64,000 nucleotides of DNA from Atribacter laminatus (GTDB taxonomy: Bacteria; Atribacterota; Atribacteria; Atribacterales; Atribacteraceae): NCBI RefSeq assembly GCF_015775515.1, contig NZ_CP065383.1:1054001-1118000 (forward strand), written 5' to 3'. The stretch's first letter is position 1. The number at the start of each line of letters is the position of its first letter. Positions 47,220 to 54,373 of this stretch are shown here, in pieces. The translations under genes and the position numbers were made by a program. Below the pieces are notes generated by a model. It had not been told where the DNA came from, searched no databases, and saw nothing but the letters and a program-made list of their open reading frames with translations.

Positions 47220-48152
47220 ATGGGAAAAACATTAAAATTACTCACCATCTTAACCTGGGAAGAGTACCTATCAGAGTTTTTTATTGAAAAGAGGGTACAA
47301 GGGTGTAGGGAAAGAACTATTCAAGACTATAAACTTCATCTTGACCTCTTTTTTCGAACTTATCAAGGTGATATCGATAATTATCATTTGTTGTGTAATA
47401 AGGTGAAGGAATATTTCTCAACTTCTACTATCGCTCCGGCAACTTTCAACATTCGAAGAGCTTACCTCAAGTCCTTTTTTTCTTATCTGGTAAATGTTGG
47501 AGTTCTTCCTAAAAACCCCATTGACTTTTCCAAGAGAAAGGATGAGGGAAGGGCCCGGAATGTTTCCCAGGATGTTTTAATTGAGCTTTTAAAACTCCCC
47601 GATAAGAAAACCTTTGCCGGTCTTCGGGACTATTGCCTTATCCTCTTAACTTTGGATACTGGAATACGCCCCCAAGAGGCTTTATCACTCCTTCCCAAGG
47701 ATATAAACCTTTCCGGCCTGGAAGTTACCATTAGAAAAGAAATAGCCAAGACTAAAACCACTCGAACCGTTCCCATTTCACCACTTACCGCAACTCATAT
47801 TCAAAAATTATTGAAAGTACGCCTTTCTACTTGGCATGATAATATACCGGTTTTTTGTTCCTATGAGGGAAAACCCTTTCTTGAGTCTTCCTGGGCTCAC
47901 CGGTTGAAAAAGTACAGTTATCAACTTGGCCATTCCATAACTCCGTATTCCTTGCGCCATTCTTTTGCTCTTTTGTATCTCCGGAATGGTGGGAATGTGT
48001 TTACACTTCAAAGAACCATGGGGCACGCTGACTTGAACATGACCAAAAGGTATTTAGCATTAACTGGAGAAGACTTGAAGAGAGAGCATAAAACTGCTTC
48101 ACCAATAAATTTATTTAATAAAAAAAGGGTTAAGAATATAAACCCGAAATAA
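47220..48152 (+). CDS. int: tyrosine-type site-specific integrase
   Basis: A 310-residue tyrosine recombinase that would join attP to the tRNA-His attB. It has an N-terminal SAM-like core-binding domain (about 10-95) and a C-terminal catalytic domain with box I arginine in LDTGIRPQEAL, the H-x-x-R-like SLRHSFALLYL, the histidine of TMGHADLNMT and the nucleophile tyrosine in KRYLAL. ATG 47220 is preferred over the upstream TTG at 47196, because AAAGGGG precedes it and the TTG lies in the repeat at 47189. Adjacent to attL, as is usual. Confidence 0.93.
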   Translation: MGKTLKLLTILTWEEYLSEFFIEKRVQGCRERTIQDYKLHLDLFFRTYQGDIDNYHLLCNKVKEYFSTSTIAPATFNIRRAYLKSFFSYLVNVGVLPKNPIDFSKRKDEGRARNVSQDVLIELLKLPDKKTFAGLRDYCLILLTLDTGIRPQEALSLLPKDINLSGLEVTIRKEIAKTKTTRTVPISPLTATHIQKLLKVRLSTWHDNIPVFCSYEGKPFLESSWAHRLKKYSYQLGHSITPYSLRHSFALLYLRNGGNVFTLQRTMGHADLNMTKRYLALTGEDLKREHKTASPINLFNKKRVKNINPK

Positions 48153-48169
48153 AAAGGGAGGTAAAGAAA

Positions 48170-48478
48170 ATGAAAAGAGTTGTTAATGGGAAGGTTTTTG
48201 ATACTGGAACCGCTAAGTTATTGAGTTCTTTTTACTTTGGTTCTCCAGGTGATATTAATTTTATTGACGAAAGCCTCTACCGGACTAAAAGAGGGGCTTA
48301 CTTTCTTGCTGGTGAAGGTGGGGCCAATACGAAATATTCACGCCAGGTTGATAATAACTCCTGGTCGGGTGGAAAGGCTATCTTTCCATTAACCATTGAG
48401 GACGCCTTAGAATGGGCTGAAACCCATGACACAGAAAGTGAAGTTATAGAAAGATATTTTAAATTAGAGAAAGCATGA
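48170..48478 (+). CDS. small protein of unknown function following the integrase
   Basis: A 102-residue acidic protein starting KRVVNGKVFDTGTAKLLSSF with an internal WSGGKAIFPLTIEDALEWAE. There is a good AGGGAGG ribosome site 18 bp after the integrase stop. No transmembrane helix or known catalytic motif is visible; the TIEDALEWAE segment recurs in small proteins of integrated elements by my recollection. Probably co-transcribed with the integrase and the next small gene. Confidence 0.7.
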   Translation: MKRVVNGKVFDTGTAKLLSSFYFGSPGDINFIDESLYRTKRGAYFLAGEGGANTKYSRQVDNNSWSGGKAIFPLTIEDALEWAETHDTESEVIERYFKLEKA

Positions 48479-48491
48479 GGAGGGAAATATT

Positions 48492-48653
48492 ATGGATATA
48501 TTAGCCATTACCAAGTTTAGTAACCACCTTCATTTATTTCTTGAGGATAAAGAGCTTATAGAACAATATGATAAGCTTAACCCTCAAGAATTAATGAACC
48601 AGGTAAAAGCCAGGATACAAAAAATTGATGTTTCGCAGTTTATAAAGGGTTAA
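48492..48653 (+). CDS. 53-residue hypothetical protein
   Basis: A short gene 14 bp after the previous one with GAGGAGGG 8-9 bp before its ATG. The product, beginning MDILAITKFSNHLHLFLED, is predicted mostly helical and has no cysteine or membrane segment. Size, spacing and strong ribosome site support coding. Third gene of the integrase operon; function unknown. Confidence 0.6.
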   Translation: MDILAITKFSNHLHLFLEDKELIEQYDKLNPQELMNQVKARIQKIDVSQFIKG

Positions 48654-48684
48654 AATACTGGGAGGGATAACGTGCTGCCCTCCC

Positions 48685-48891
48685 TCACTTCTTCCTTTTA
48701 TTCTTTGGCTCTGTTTTCATTTTTAAAAACTGCTCTATATCCTCCTGGGTGGAATACCAAGCATTCCCAAGTTTAACCCCTCTCATCCGGCCAGTTGAAA
48801 AATAGGTTCTAATGGTTACATCAGTAATACCTAACATTTCTGATATTTCTTTAATATTGTAATATTCCTTCTTAAAAACAACTTTAGGCAT
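48685..48891 (-). CDS. excisionase-like helix-turn-helix DNA-binding protein
   Basis: A 68-residue MerR/excisionase-like (HTH_17) protein. The recognition region is YYNIKEISEMLGITDVTIRTYFSTGRMRGVKLGNAWYS, and the tail is strongly basic (KNKRKK). I choose the ATG at 48891 because GGGGTGAGGG precedes it; an in-frame ATG at 48909 is possible. Convergent to the integrase operon. It is the obvious candidate for directing excision of the element, though a regulatory role is equally possible. Confidence 0.75.
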   Translation of the reverse strand: MPKVVFKKEYYNIKEISEMLGITDVTIRTYFSTGRMRGVKLGNAWYSTQEDIEQFLKMKTEPKNKRKK

Positions 48892-48909
48892 ACCCTCACC
48901 CCATATCAT

Positions 48910-49407
48910 TTAAAATATGTTATAATTATTTTATCATACTATTCTAAAACTTATAAATATTCTTCTTTTTCCCCTCCACCACCTTCTTTTTTTTTACATA
49001 ATACAGCTTATGGGAACCAGTGTAAAATAATTACCATCCACTTTATAGTGTTTTATAAATGAATAATTGCCAATAACATTGATGTATAGCTCTTATTTAG
49101 GTGGTGAATATTTATACTTTTTAACCATAATGAGGGTTGGTGTAATTATAGAATTATACCATTTTACCCTATTTTTGAAAAGTATTTTCATAGTTTTATA
49201 ATTTTCATAATTTGTGGAGGAAAAAAAATGGAGGGTTATTATCTAAAATTGAAAGCCTTCATTCTTTATAGTTTATCGTATAGCCAGGTATTAACCCTCC
49301 ACTACAATTCATTTAAAGGCCGTTTGAGCTCTTTTATTTTCCCCAAAGGTATAAACACCTTACCCGAAAAAGAAAGAGGGCTCCTGTGGCGTCTCATAGC
49401 GTGTAAA
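48910..49407. other. non-coding gap inside the element
   Basis: About 500 bp between the excisionase-like gene and the small-protein cluster. AT-rich, with pyrimidine-rich runs near 48965-49005. An ORF at 49228-49497 begins after GGAGG but overlaps the reliable gene at 49408-49656 antisense and resembles nothing, so it is not called. Nothing else recognised. Confidence 0.35.
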
Positions 49408-49656
49408 TTACAATACAATGGCTATTTTTTGCCCGGGTTTCAACTTAACATCATTAAAGTGTGGCCCGGGTGGCTCCGGTTCTTCTTCTTTTCTTAAAAG
49501 CCTTACTCTTATAATTACCGTTTCTCCGGCTGCTTCTTGTCGTGCCAATTCCTCGAATTCCTCGGGTATGCTGCTCCAGTCATATATTTTGACCTTGCTC
49601 CAGTCAAGGGGGGTGCTTTGGTTTTCCAGCTTTTTTATTCGTTCATTAATTCTCAT
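49408..49656 (-). CDS. RIKxLE small protein 4
   Basis: An 82-residue protein beginning MRINERIKKLENQ and continuing into an acidic middle (SIPEEFEELARQEAAGETVI) and a proline-rich end (KEEEPEPPGPHFNDVKLK). It overlaps the preceding small gene by 11 bp, as do other members of the group. The opening helix is shared with three neighbours. No known domain; function unknown. Confidence 0.65.
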   Translation of the reverse strand: MRINERIKKLENQSTPLDWSKVKIYDWSSIPEEFEELARQEAAGETVIIRVRLLRKEEEPEPPGPHFNDVKLKPGQKIAIVL

Positions 49657-49807
49657 GGCTTTCTATCCTTTCCTTTAAGGTATCTAATTGTTCCAATAGC
49701 TCTATAATTTCTTTTCCTCTTTGGGTAATTTCAAACTCGGCCAGGGTATTTTTTTCACCTATTTTGGTTTTTTTCTCCATTTGTTTTATTCTTTGTTTCA
49801 ATGTCAT
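49646..49807 (-). CDS. RIKxLE small protein 3
   Basis: A 53-residue, almost entirely helical, charged protein starting MTLKQRIKQMEKKTKIGEKN, then EFEITQRGKEIIELLEQLD. The KKTKIG stretch matches the following segment of small protein 2 (NKTKIG). Its stop overlaps the next start by 11 bp. Below normal gene-finder length, but overlap architecture and shared motif support it. Confidence 0.62.
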   Translation of the reverse strand: MTLKQRIKQMEKKTKIGEKNTLAEFEITQRGKEIIELLEQLDTLKERIESHEN

Positions 49808-49854
49808 TATTCTCACTCCGTTTAAAAGGCCAGGGGTTAACCCGGCCAGGGATA

Positions 49855-50034
49855 TTAGACTTTATCTACAAATGATACCCGGTAAACCTTAAACCCTTGA
49901 GCGCTCATTTCTTCGCTTTTGCTTTGGAGTTCTTCCCGAGTGGGAAAGTCACTTTCAAATAGAACTACCGGTTTAAATTCCCTTCCTATTTTGGTTTTAT
50001 TTTCCAGGCTCTTTATTCTATGCTTATAGTTCAT
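49855..50034 (-). CDS. RIKxLE small protein 2
   Basis: A 59-residue protein starting MNYKHRIKSLENKTKIG, then EFKPVVLFESDFPTREEL and ending RVSFVDKV. The C-terminal half looks like a small alpha/beta segment. Its start overlaps the previous gene's end by 11 bp. Function unknown. Confidence 0.62.
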   Translation of the reverse strand: MNYKHRIKSLENKTKIGREFKPVVLFESDFPTREELQSKSEEMSAQGFKVYRVSFVDKV

Positions 50035-50251
50035 GGTTCACCTTTGATATTTCTTCATTCCAAGTGTTTATAAGTTCCTGGGGTAGGTCTTCCCCCGGGT
50101 GCTTTGTTAAAAATTCTCGGGCTTTAAAGGCCATGGAAACCAAAACCGGAGAAGTAAAAATAAATGAGGGGAATACATCATTCTCTTTAGAGGGTGAAGG
50201 GGTTAGGAATACCTCCAGGCGTTTTATTCTTTGTTCAATGGCGCTCATCAT
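50024..50251 (-). CDS. RIKxLE small protein 1
   Basis: A 75-residue protein starting MMSAIEQRIKRLEVFLTPS. The remainder includes MAFKAREFLTKHPGEDLPQELINTW, predicted helical. It overlaps the terminase-small-like gene upstream by 17 bp and small protein 2 downstream by 11 bp. Function unknown; membership rests on the shared N-terminal motif. Confidence 0.66.
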   Translation of the reverse strand: MMSAIEQRIKRLEVFLTPSPSKENDVFPSFIFTSPVLVSMAFKAREFLTKHPGEDLPQELINTWNEEISKVNHEL

Positions 50252-50621
50252 CCATCATCCTCTTTTCCAGGGCTTCTAAGCGTTCCTCCAGGTCTTCAAT
50301 TTCAACCGCTCTTATGGCTAATTCTAAAATAGTCTTGGCTGCCGATACCTTGGCACTTTCCACCACCCCATTACCCATGACATCAAGCAAGGTTTCAACC
50401 GCTTTGGTTACTGACTTTTGAACCTGGGTAAGAGCATGACCAACTATTTCTTTTTTAGCTTTCCGGAAGACTGCTTGAAATTCTGAGTCATTCAACCATC
50501 GAAACATGGTACTTTGAGATATCCCAGCTTCTTGAGCGGCCAGGGTAATAGTTGGTTGGGTGATAAGACAAGCGATAGCCTTTTCCTTTTTTCGTAACAT
50601 TTTTTTACTGGTTTCTACCAT
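50235..50621 (-). CDS. HTH protein resembling phage terminase small subunits (phBC6A51-like)
   Basis: A 128-residue protein with an N-terminal helix-turn-helix (EKAIACLITQPTITLAAQEA, GISQSTMFRWLNDSEF) of the type found in terminase small subunits and related phage HTH proteins, followed by a long helical region and C-terminal RLEALEKRMM coil. No large subunit or portal gene lies nearby, so it may bind DNA for regulation or helper-phage packaging. Part of the leftward operon. Confidence 0.72.
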   Translation of the reverse strand: MVETSKKMLRKKEKAIACLITQPTITLAAQEAGISQSTMFRWLNDSEFQAVFRKAKKEIVGHALTQVQKSVTKAVETLLDVMGNGVVESAKVSAAKTILELAIRAVEIEDLEERLEALEKRMMDDERH

Positions 50622-50627
50622 TTCGGT

Positions 50628-50939
50628 TTACTCACTTTCAATTTTTATAGTCTTTAAAACGTCCTGGGCATATTTCATTCTTTTAATATTTTCTTGTCGT
50701 TCCGCTTCGTCAAAAACCCCTTCCCAAAACCAACGGGCATATTTACGCCATTCTTTCATGTCGTTATCCATTGCTCTTTCAGTAAGGAAGGTTATTAATT
50801 CCTGTTTATACTCCTTCACCAGGTTAATTAAGTCGGGGGTGAGTTTTTCTTCCTCACCCCTCAGCTTTATATCACCATCTTTGAGGTAAATTTCAATGTT
50901 GCGCTTTTCGAGTTCCTCGAGAAGTTCAAAGGTATTCAT
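50628..50939 (-). CDS. protein with TubC N-terminal docking-like domain
   Basis: A 103-residue protein. ELLEELEKRNIEIYLKDGDIK followed by LTPDLINLVKEYKQELITFL matches the TubC_N docking-domain pattern often found next to replication proteins of mobile elements. The C-terminal half is charged with WRKYARWFWEGVFDEAERQ. Its ATG (50939-50937) shares bases with the replicase stop (TAATG), so it is translationally coupled; the longer ORF from 50978 would be inside the replicase gene. Confidence 0.72.
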   Translation of the reverse strand: MNTFELLEELEKRNIEIYLKDGDIKLRGEEEKLTPDLINLVKEYKQELITFLTERAMDNDMKEWRKYARWFWEGVFDEAERQENIKRMKYAQDVLKTIKIESE

Positions 50940-53272
50940 TAAATTGTAAACTCCTTTCTCGTTATACCATCGCAACATTTAACATACTCACTTTTTAAAG
51001 GGCGTTCAGGAACTTTGGGTTCTTCCTCTTGCTCAAAATTAAAAGGCTCGATATCATCCAGGACTAATTCATTCTCGTTATGTTTAAAATTGAAGGGTTC
51101 AATGTCTGGTTTTTCTTCTTGCTCAAAATTAGGGGGTAGGTCTTCATCCTCGGGGTTGTTGTCCAAAATTAGATGTTGTTTTTTATCGGTCCTTTCCCTA
51201 TGATGGGGAGATATATGGTCCGATAAGTCGGAAACGGGCATGGTTGAGCGAATTATATCGGACCTGGTATGGTCCGATAAATTAGGACTATGGTCCGATA
51301 TATTTATTTTATCGGACCTAAAACCAGGATATCGGACCATGGTACTACCCGATATATTTTGCTCTACTAAGCTATTTATATTGGTATCGGGTAGTAAATT
51401 GCCCCCCACCATAGAAGGGTCCGATATATTTCTATTCCAAACTGAATAAATGGTACTTTTATTTTTACCCCTAACTTTGAGCTTCTTTTCCTTTTTCAGG
51501 CTTGACAACATTCTTCTTAGATATCGTTCATTGGTTGAAAAGGGTAATAAATTTTCAATATCTGCCCGGGTAAACTCAACACCTTGAAAATTATTTAAGA
51601 TGGTTTGCCAAAGTGCTTCTTTGTAGTTCTTTCCATCGGGGTTCTTATCAATGGTCATGGTTGTAAACTCTTGGTCGTAGTCATCATATTCATCCTCGAG
51701 GGTGAATGAGAATTGAGGGAATTCTTTCACCCATCCGGCCAGGTAATGAACCAAGTGTTTTTTCTCCCCGGTCTTCTCATTTACTTTGAGTTCAACCCCT
51801 ATTGAAGAACCGGCAAACCTCATTAATACCCCACTTCCTGAAATATCATGTTGGCTCATGGTCAAACCCTCTTGCTCTTTTCTGGGTTTCCTGGAATGGT
51901 AGAGAGTTACTAAAGCTATTTGGTACTTTTCGGCTAATTGGTTCAAATACAAGGCGATAGGCTTGGCGTTCTCTTCCTTGATAAGGTCGCTCAAGGTTAG
52001 GGAACTTAAAGAGTCCAGGAATACCAATTGAGCTTTAGAACTTTGGATGAACTTTTCAAGACGGGCTCTTCCTTTTTCGGTTGCTAAGTCAACATCAAGG
52101 CCGTCTTTGGCTAATTCGTTTTGGTAGAGGAAAAGAATGTTATCAGGGTTGTAATTCCATCTGGTTTTCCGCAACCGGCTCATGGGTTGGGTTTTGCTGG
52201 TATCGGCTAACACGTAGAGAATTCTTAAAGGGTGTTCCAGGTCGCTCACCCCATCAAGAACCGGACCACCCAAGGATACATCGCAGGCTATTTTCAAACT
52301 CAACCATGACTTACCGGTTTTAGGATACCCTACCAACCAAGTTAAATACCCTCTTGGGATAAGTCCGGGTATAGTCCAGGTAATTTCATCTTTCTCATTG
52401 GGGCTTGGTTTCCTGAAAAACTCAAGAGGGTTAAAGGTGAAAGTCTCTTTCTCTTTCCCAATGCCTAACCACTCCAAGGCTTTGTCTATTGCTTCTGGGT
52501 TCATGAGTTCTTTTAGCTTGGGAATTCCGGTAATGGGTTCTTTATCGCTTTTCTGGGAGGTATTCTTCACCTGGGCAAGCCTCATTCCTACTTCTTCATC
52601 TTGGGCTGCTGTGCATACCGCCTCAAGAAAAGTTCTGGTTTCCTCAATGGTGAACCCATGCTTTAGAAGAGTTCCGGCTAATGCCATAGAGGCCTCTTGT
52701 CTTGTACCTTGAGAAGGCCAATGCCAGGAGAAGAGAACCGCAGCGGCTAACATTGAAACCCGTCTTTTGAGGTCATCAGGGGCAAGAGTTACCGGTTCAA
52801 GGTTATTTACCCACTTATACTCTTCACCGTTAGGATGAATTGATGGTGGGAAAACTGTCTGTCTTCCTGTGCTTCGAAGTTCTACTATCATAACGCTTTC
52901 TTTGTCGTCTTCTCTTTCATCAATAGGAACCAATTCTTTTCTTATCGGGAACTGTTTAGTTTCAACTCCTGGGCAAGTATAGAGCTTGTGGCTTACTTTT
53001 TTTATGCCTTCACCATGACCAAAGGCCAGGGTATCGGGTAAAAAGAATTTTGCTATTTTAACCGCTGCTTTGGTATCAAGGTCAACGTCTACCAGGCCTT
53101 GAGAAGGAGAACCCAGGAGAACTCCAACGTTTGAGTTATTGTGGAAATGCTCCGGAATGTCACTTTCGCTAATACGTAAATTTTGCCAGTTATCCAATAT
53201 CGCTTTTTTGCTTCGAGGGGGGATGGGAATTATCTCCCACCCCCGGGAAATGTAATTAATTAGATGGTTCAT
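50939..53272 (-). CDS. replication protein: primase-polymerase (prim-pol) plus RecA-like helicase
   Basis: A 777-residue protein. Residues 1-165 form a bifunctional primase/polymerase domain with catalytic VDVDLD (62-66), SHKLY (H95) and ELRSTGRQ ... PPSIHP (131-147). A linker (about 190-240) resembles primase C-terminal helices. Residues 300-500 are a RecA/RepA-like ATPase with Walker A GYPKTGKS (315-322) and Walker B LVFLDSLSSL (D420). A winged-helix-like region (about 555-612) precedes a disordered tail (616-777) with duplicated DIEPFNF and NFEQEE motifs. The gene part encoding 616-696 carries the iteron array. This is the element's probable replication initiator. Confidence 0.88.
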   Translation of the reverse strand: MNHLINYISRGWEIIPIPPRSKKAILDNWQNLRISESDIPEHFHNNSNVGVLLGSPSQGLVDVDLDTKAAVKIAKFFLPDTLAFGHGEGIKKVSHKLYTCPGVETKQFPIRKELVPIDEREDDKESVMIVELRSTGRQTVFPPSIHPNGEEYKWVNNLEPVTLAPDDLKRRVSMLAAAVLFSWHWPSQGTRQEASMALAGTLLKHGFTIEETRTFLEAVCTAAQDEEVGMRLAQVKNTSQKSDKEPITGIPKLKELMNPEAIDKALEWLGIGKEKETFTFNPLEFFRKPSPNEKDEITWTIPGLIPRGYLTWLVGYPKTGKSWLSLKIACDVSLGGPVLDGVSDLEHPLRILYVLADTSKTQPMSRLRKTRWNYNPDNILFLYQNELAKDGLDVDLATEKGRARLEKFIQSSKAQLVFLDSLSSLTLSDLIKEENAKPIALYLNQLAEKYQIALVTLYHSRKPRKEQEGLTMSQHDISGSGVLMRFAGSSIGVELKVNEKTGEKKHLVHYLAGWVKEFPQFSFTLEDEYDDYDQEFTTMTIDKNPDGKNYKEALWQTILNNFQGVEFTRADIENLLPFSTNERYLRRMLSSLKKEKKLKVRGKNKSTIYSVWNRNISDPSMVGGNLLPDTNINSLVEQNISGSTMVRYPGFRSDKINISDHSPNLSDHTRSDIIRSTMPVSDLSDHISPHHRERTDKKQHLILDNNPEDEDLPPNFEQEEKPDIEPFNFKHNENELVLDDIEPFNFEQEEEPKVPERPLKSEYVKCCDGITRKEFTI
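51184..51426. repeat. iteron-like array of GGTCCGATA within the replicase gene
   Basis: The 9-mer GGTCCGATA occurs exactly at 51217-51225, 51271-51279, 51292-51300 and 51418-51426, and its complement TATCGGACC at 51256-51264, 51310-51318 and 51330-51338; near-copies are at 51184, 51347 and 51385. Central copies are spaced 15-21 bp. Two pairs form inverted repeats (51256-51279 and 51292-51318). Because copies occur in both orientations, the conservation is at DNA level. This looks like a binding array or origin for the encoded initiator. Confidence 0.7.
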
Positions 53273-53280
53273 TTCTCCTC

Positions 53281-53685
53281 CTAAAACAAACTTAATTGCT
53301 GTTTGTTCTCGACTTTAGGTTTATTTTTAATTGTGAATAATAGGGGTAAAGGCTGCTTTTCTACGGTTAATTCTCGAGGAATTTCCTTACTCTTGGAGGT
53401 TATCCAATAATTTAGAGGGAGGGCCAATTGCCGGCCATGCCCTCGGTCTGTGAAAATGTTTTTCTTCTTGAATTGCTCCACTGTGGTTGAATAGTACATT
53501 TTTTCTTCACGCTCAAATATTTGCAGGTATTTAATGCCTTCTTCAACCGCTTCATTAAAAATATCCTCATCAATGGCAATACCTGGGGGGGTTGTCAAGA
53601 AATGCTTACTTTTTGAACACCGCTTGAATAAAATATCGCCATCGTGTATAATACGGTATCCATATAGTTTAGAATTTACATTCAT
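53281..53685 (-). CDS. small protein with C-terminal sliding-clamp-binding motif
   Basis: A 134-residue protein ending in KQQLSLF, which fits the beta-clamp (DnaN)-binding consensus QLxLF at the extreme C-terminus. The rest (YGYRIIHDGDILFKRCSKSKHF; FNEAVEEGIKYLQIFEREE) has no recognised domain. It lies 8 bp upstream of the replicase and after the Cro-like gene, so a role in coupling element replication to the host replisome is plausible. Confidence 0.72.
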   Translation of the reverse strand: MNVNSKLYGYRIIHDGDILFKRCSKSKHFLTTPPGIAIDEDIFNEAVEEGIKYLQIFEREEKMYYSTTVEQFKKKNIFTDRGHGRQLALPLNYWITSKSKEIPRELTVEKQPLPLLFTIKNKPKVENKQQLSLF

Positions 53686-53731
53686 TATTATTCTCCTTTA
53701 GCCTTCGGCTCTGCTAAGTCGTAGGCTTTTT

Positions 53732-53908
53732 TTATTCGCTCCATTCGTTAATGGCCTTCTTGAGTAACATTTCAATTTCATCACTCATTTCAACTCTTCC
53801 GGTTTCCATAGCCGATAAATAAGCAGGGGTTATTCCAACTCTTTGCGCTAATTTCCATTGTGGAATGTTCCTGGTTATTCGGAGTATCTTAATTGCTCTT
53901 CCAGTCAC
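53732..53908 (-). CDS. Cro/CI-type (XRE) helix-turn-helix regulator, GTG start
   Basis: A 58-residue XRE-family protein: RAIKILRITRNIPQWKLAQR then VGITPAYLSAMETGRVEM forms the helix-turn-helix. The GTG at 53908 has AGGAGG 7 bp upstream. It is the first gene of the leftward operon and follows a strong terminator hairpin and repeats that may be its operators. Too short for a dimerisation domain, so more Cro-like than CI-like. Confidence 0.75.
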   Translation of the reverse strand: MTGRAIKILRITRNIPQWKLAQRVGITPAYLSAMETGRVEMSDEIEMLLKKAINEWSE

Positions 53909-53960
53909 CTCTTAACCTCCTTTCTCTTTATTTGATGAATATTTGTTTATTTTTTAGGGC

Positions 53961-53995
53961 AAATAAAAAAGCCAGCACTCAACTTGAGCGCCGGC
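53961..53995 (-). terminator. rho-independent terminator / attenuator before the replication operon
   Basis: On the minus strand GCCGGCGCTCAA pairs with TTGAGTGCTGGC (10 of 12 pairs, adjacent) and is followed by TTTTTTATTT. It lies about 50 bp upstream of the XRE start and downstream of the 311-residue gene, so it either ends that transcript or attenuates read-through into the replication operon. Confidence 0.75.
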
Positions 53996-54027
53996 TCTGT
54001 CAGAGGATGGTATGAACCACCCGGGCT

Positions 54028-54368
54028 AAATTTACCCTTCACTATATAGGGAAAAATGTGACGAAAAATGTGACATTTTCATTCATAGAGAAAAATTTAC
54101 CTTCTACTATATAGGGAAAAATACGCCTAAAAAAACGCCTAAAATGGTTAAATATTTACCTCCTCACTAAATACATGGCTTTTAAGTGGGGGTTTTGATA
54201 ACCTCACCATTTAAATACTTCTCCTCATATATATGTGTCATTTCCTTGGGGTTTTGGTCACCTCGCCTAATTGTTATTTTGGCATAGTGATATTATTATT
54301 CAAAAAAAAGGTTAAAGATGAAGTCTTAATGAGGTGTTAATAATTTATCCCTATATAATAGAAGTAAC
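54028..54368. repeat. repeat-bearing control region of the element
   Basis: A 30-bp sequence containing ACTATATAGGGAAAAAT occurs at 54028-54057 and 54093-54122 (direct) and, inverted and imperfect, at about 54343-54368. A 20-bp pair GGGGTTTTGATAACCTCACC (54189-54208) and GGGGTTTTGGTCACCTCGCC (54248-54267) is spaced 59 bp. Short direct repeats GTGAC...GTGAC and ACGCCTAAA...ACGCCTAAA lie between. No gene. Operator or second origin sites for the element's proteins are likely. Confidence 0.6.
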
Positions 54369-54373
54369 CATTT

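Noticed and set aside
49228-49497. 89-residue plus-strand ORF with GGAGG before its ATG, inside the element
   Set aside because: Its 3' third is antisense to the well-supported RIKxLE gene at 49408-49656, composition is aromatic-rich and translation resembles no protein; the ribosome site alone is not enough.
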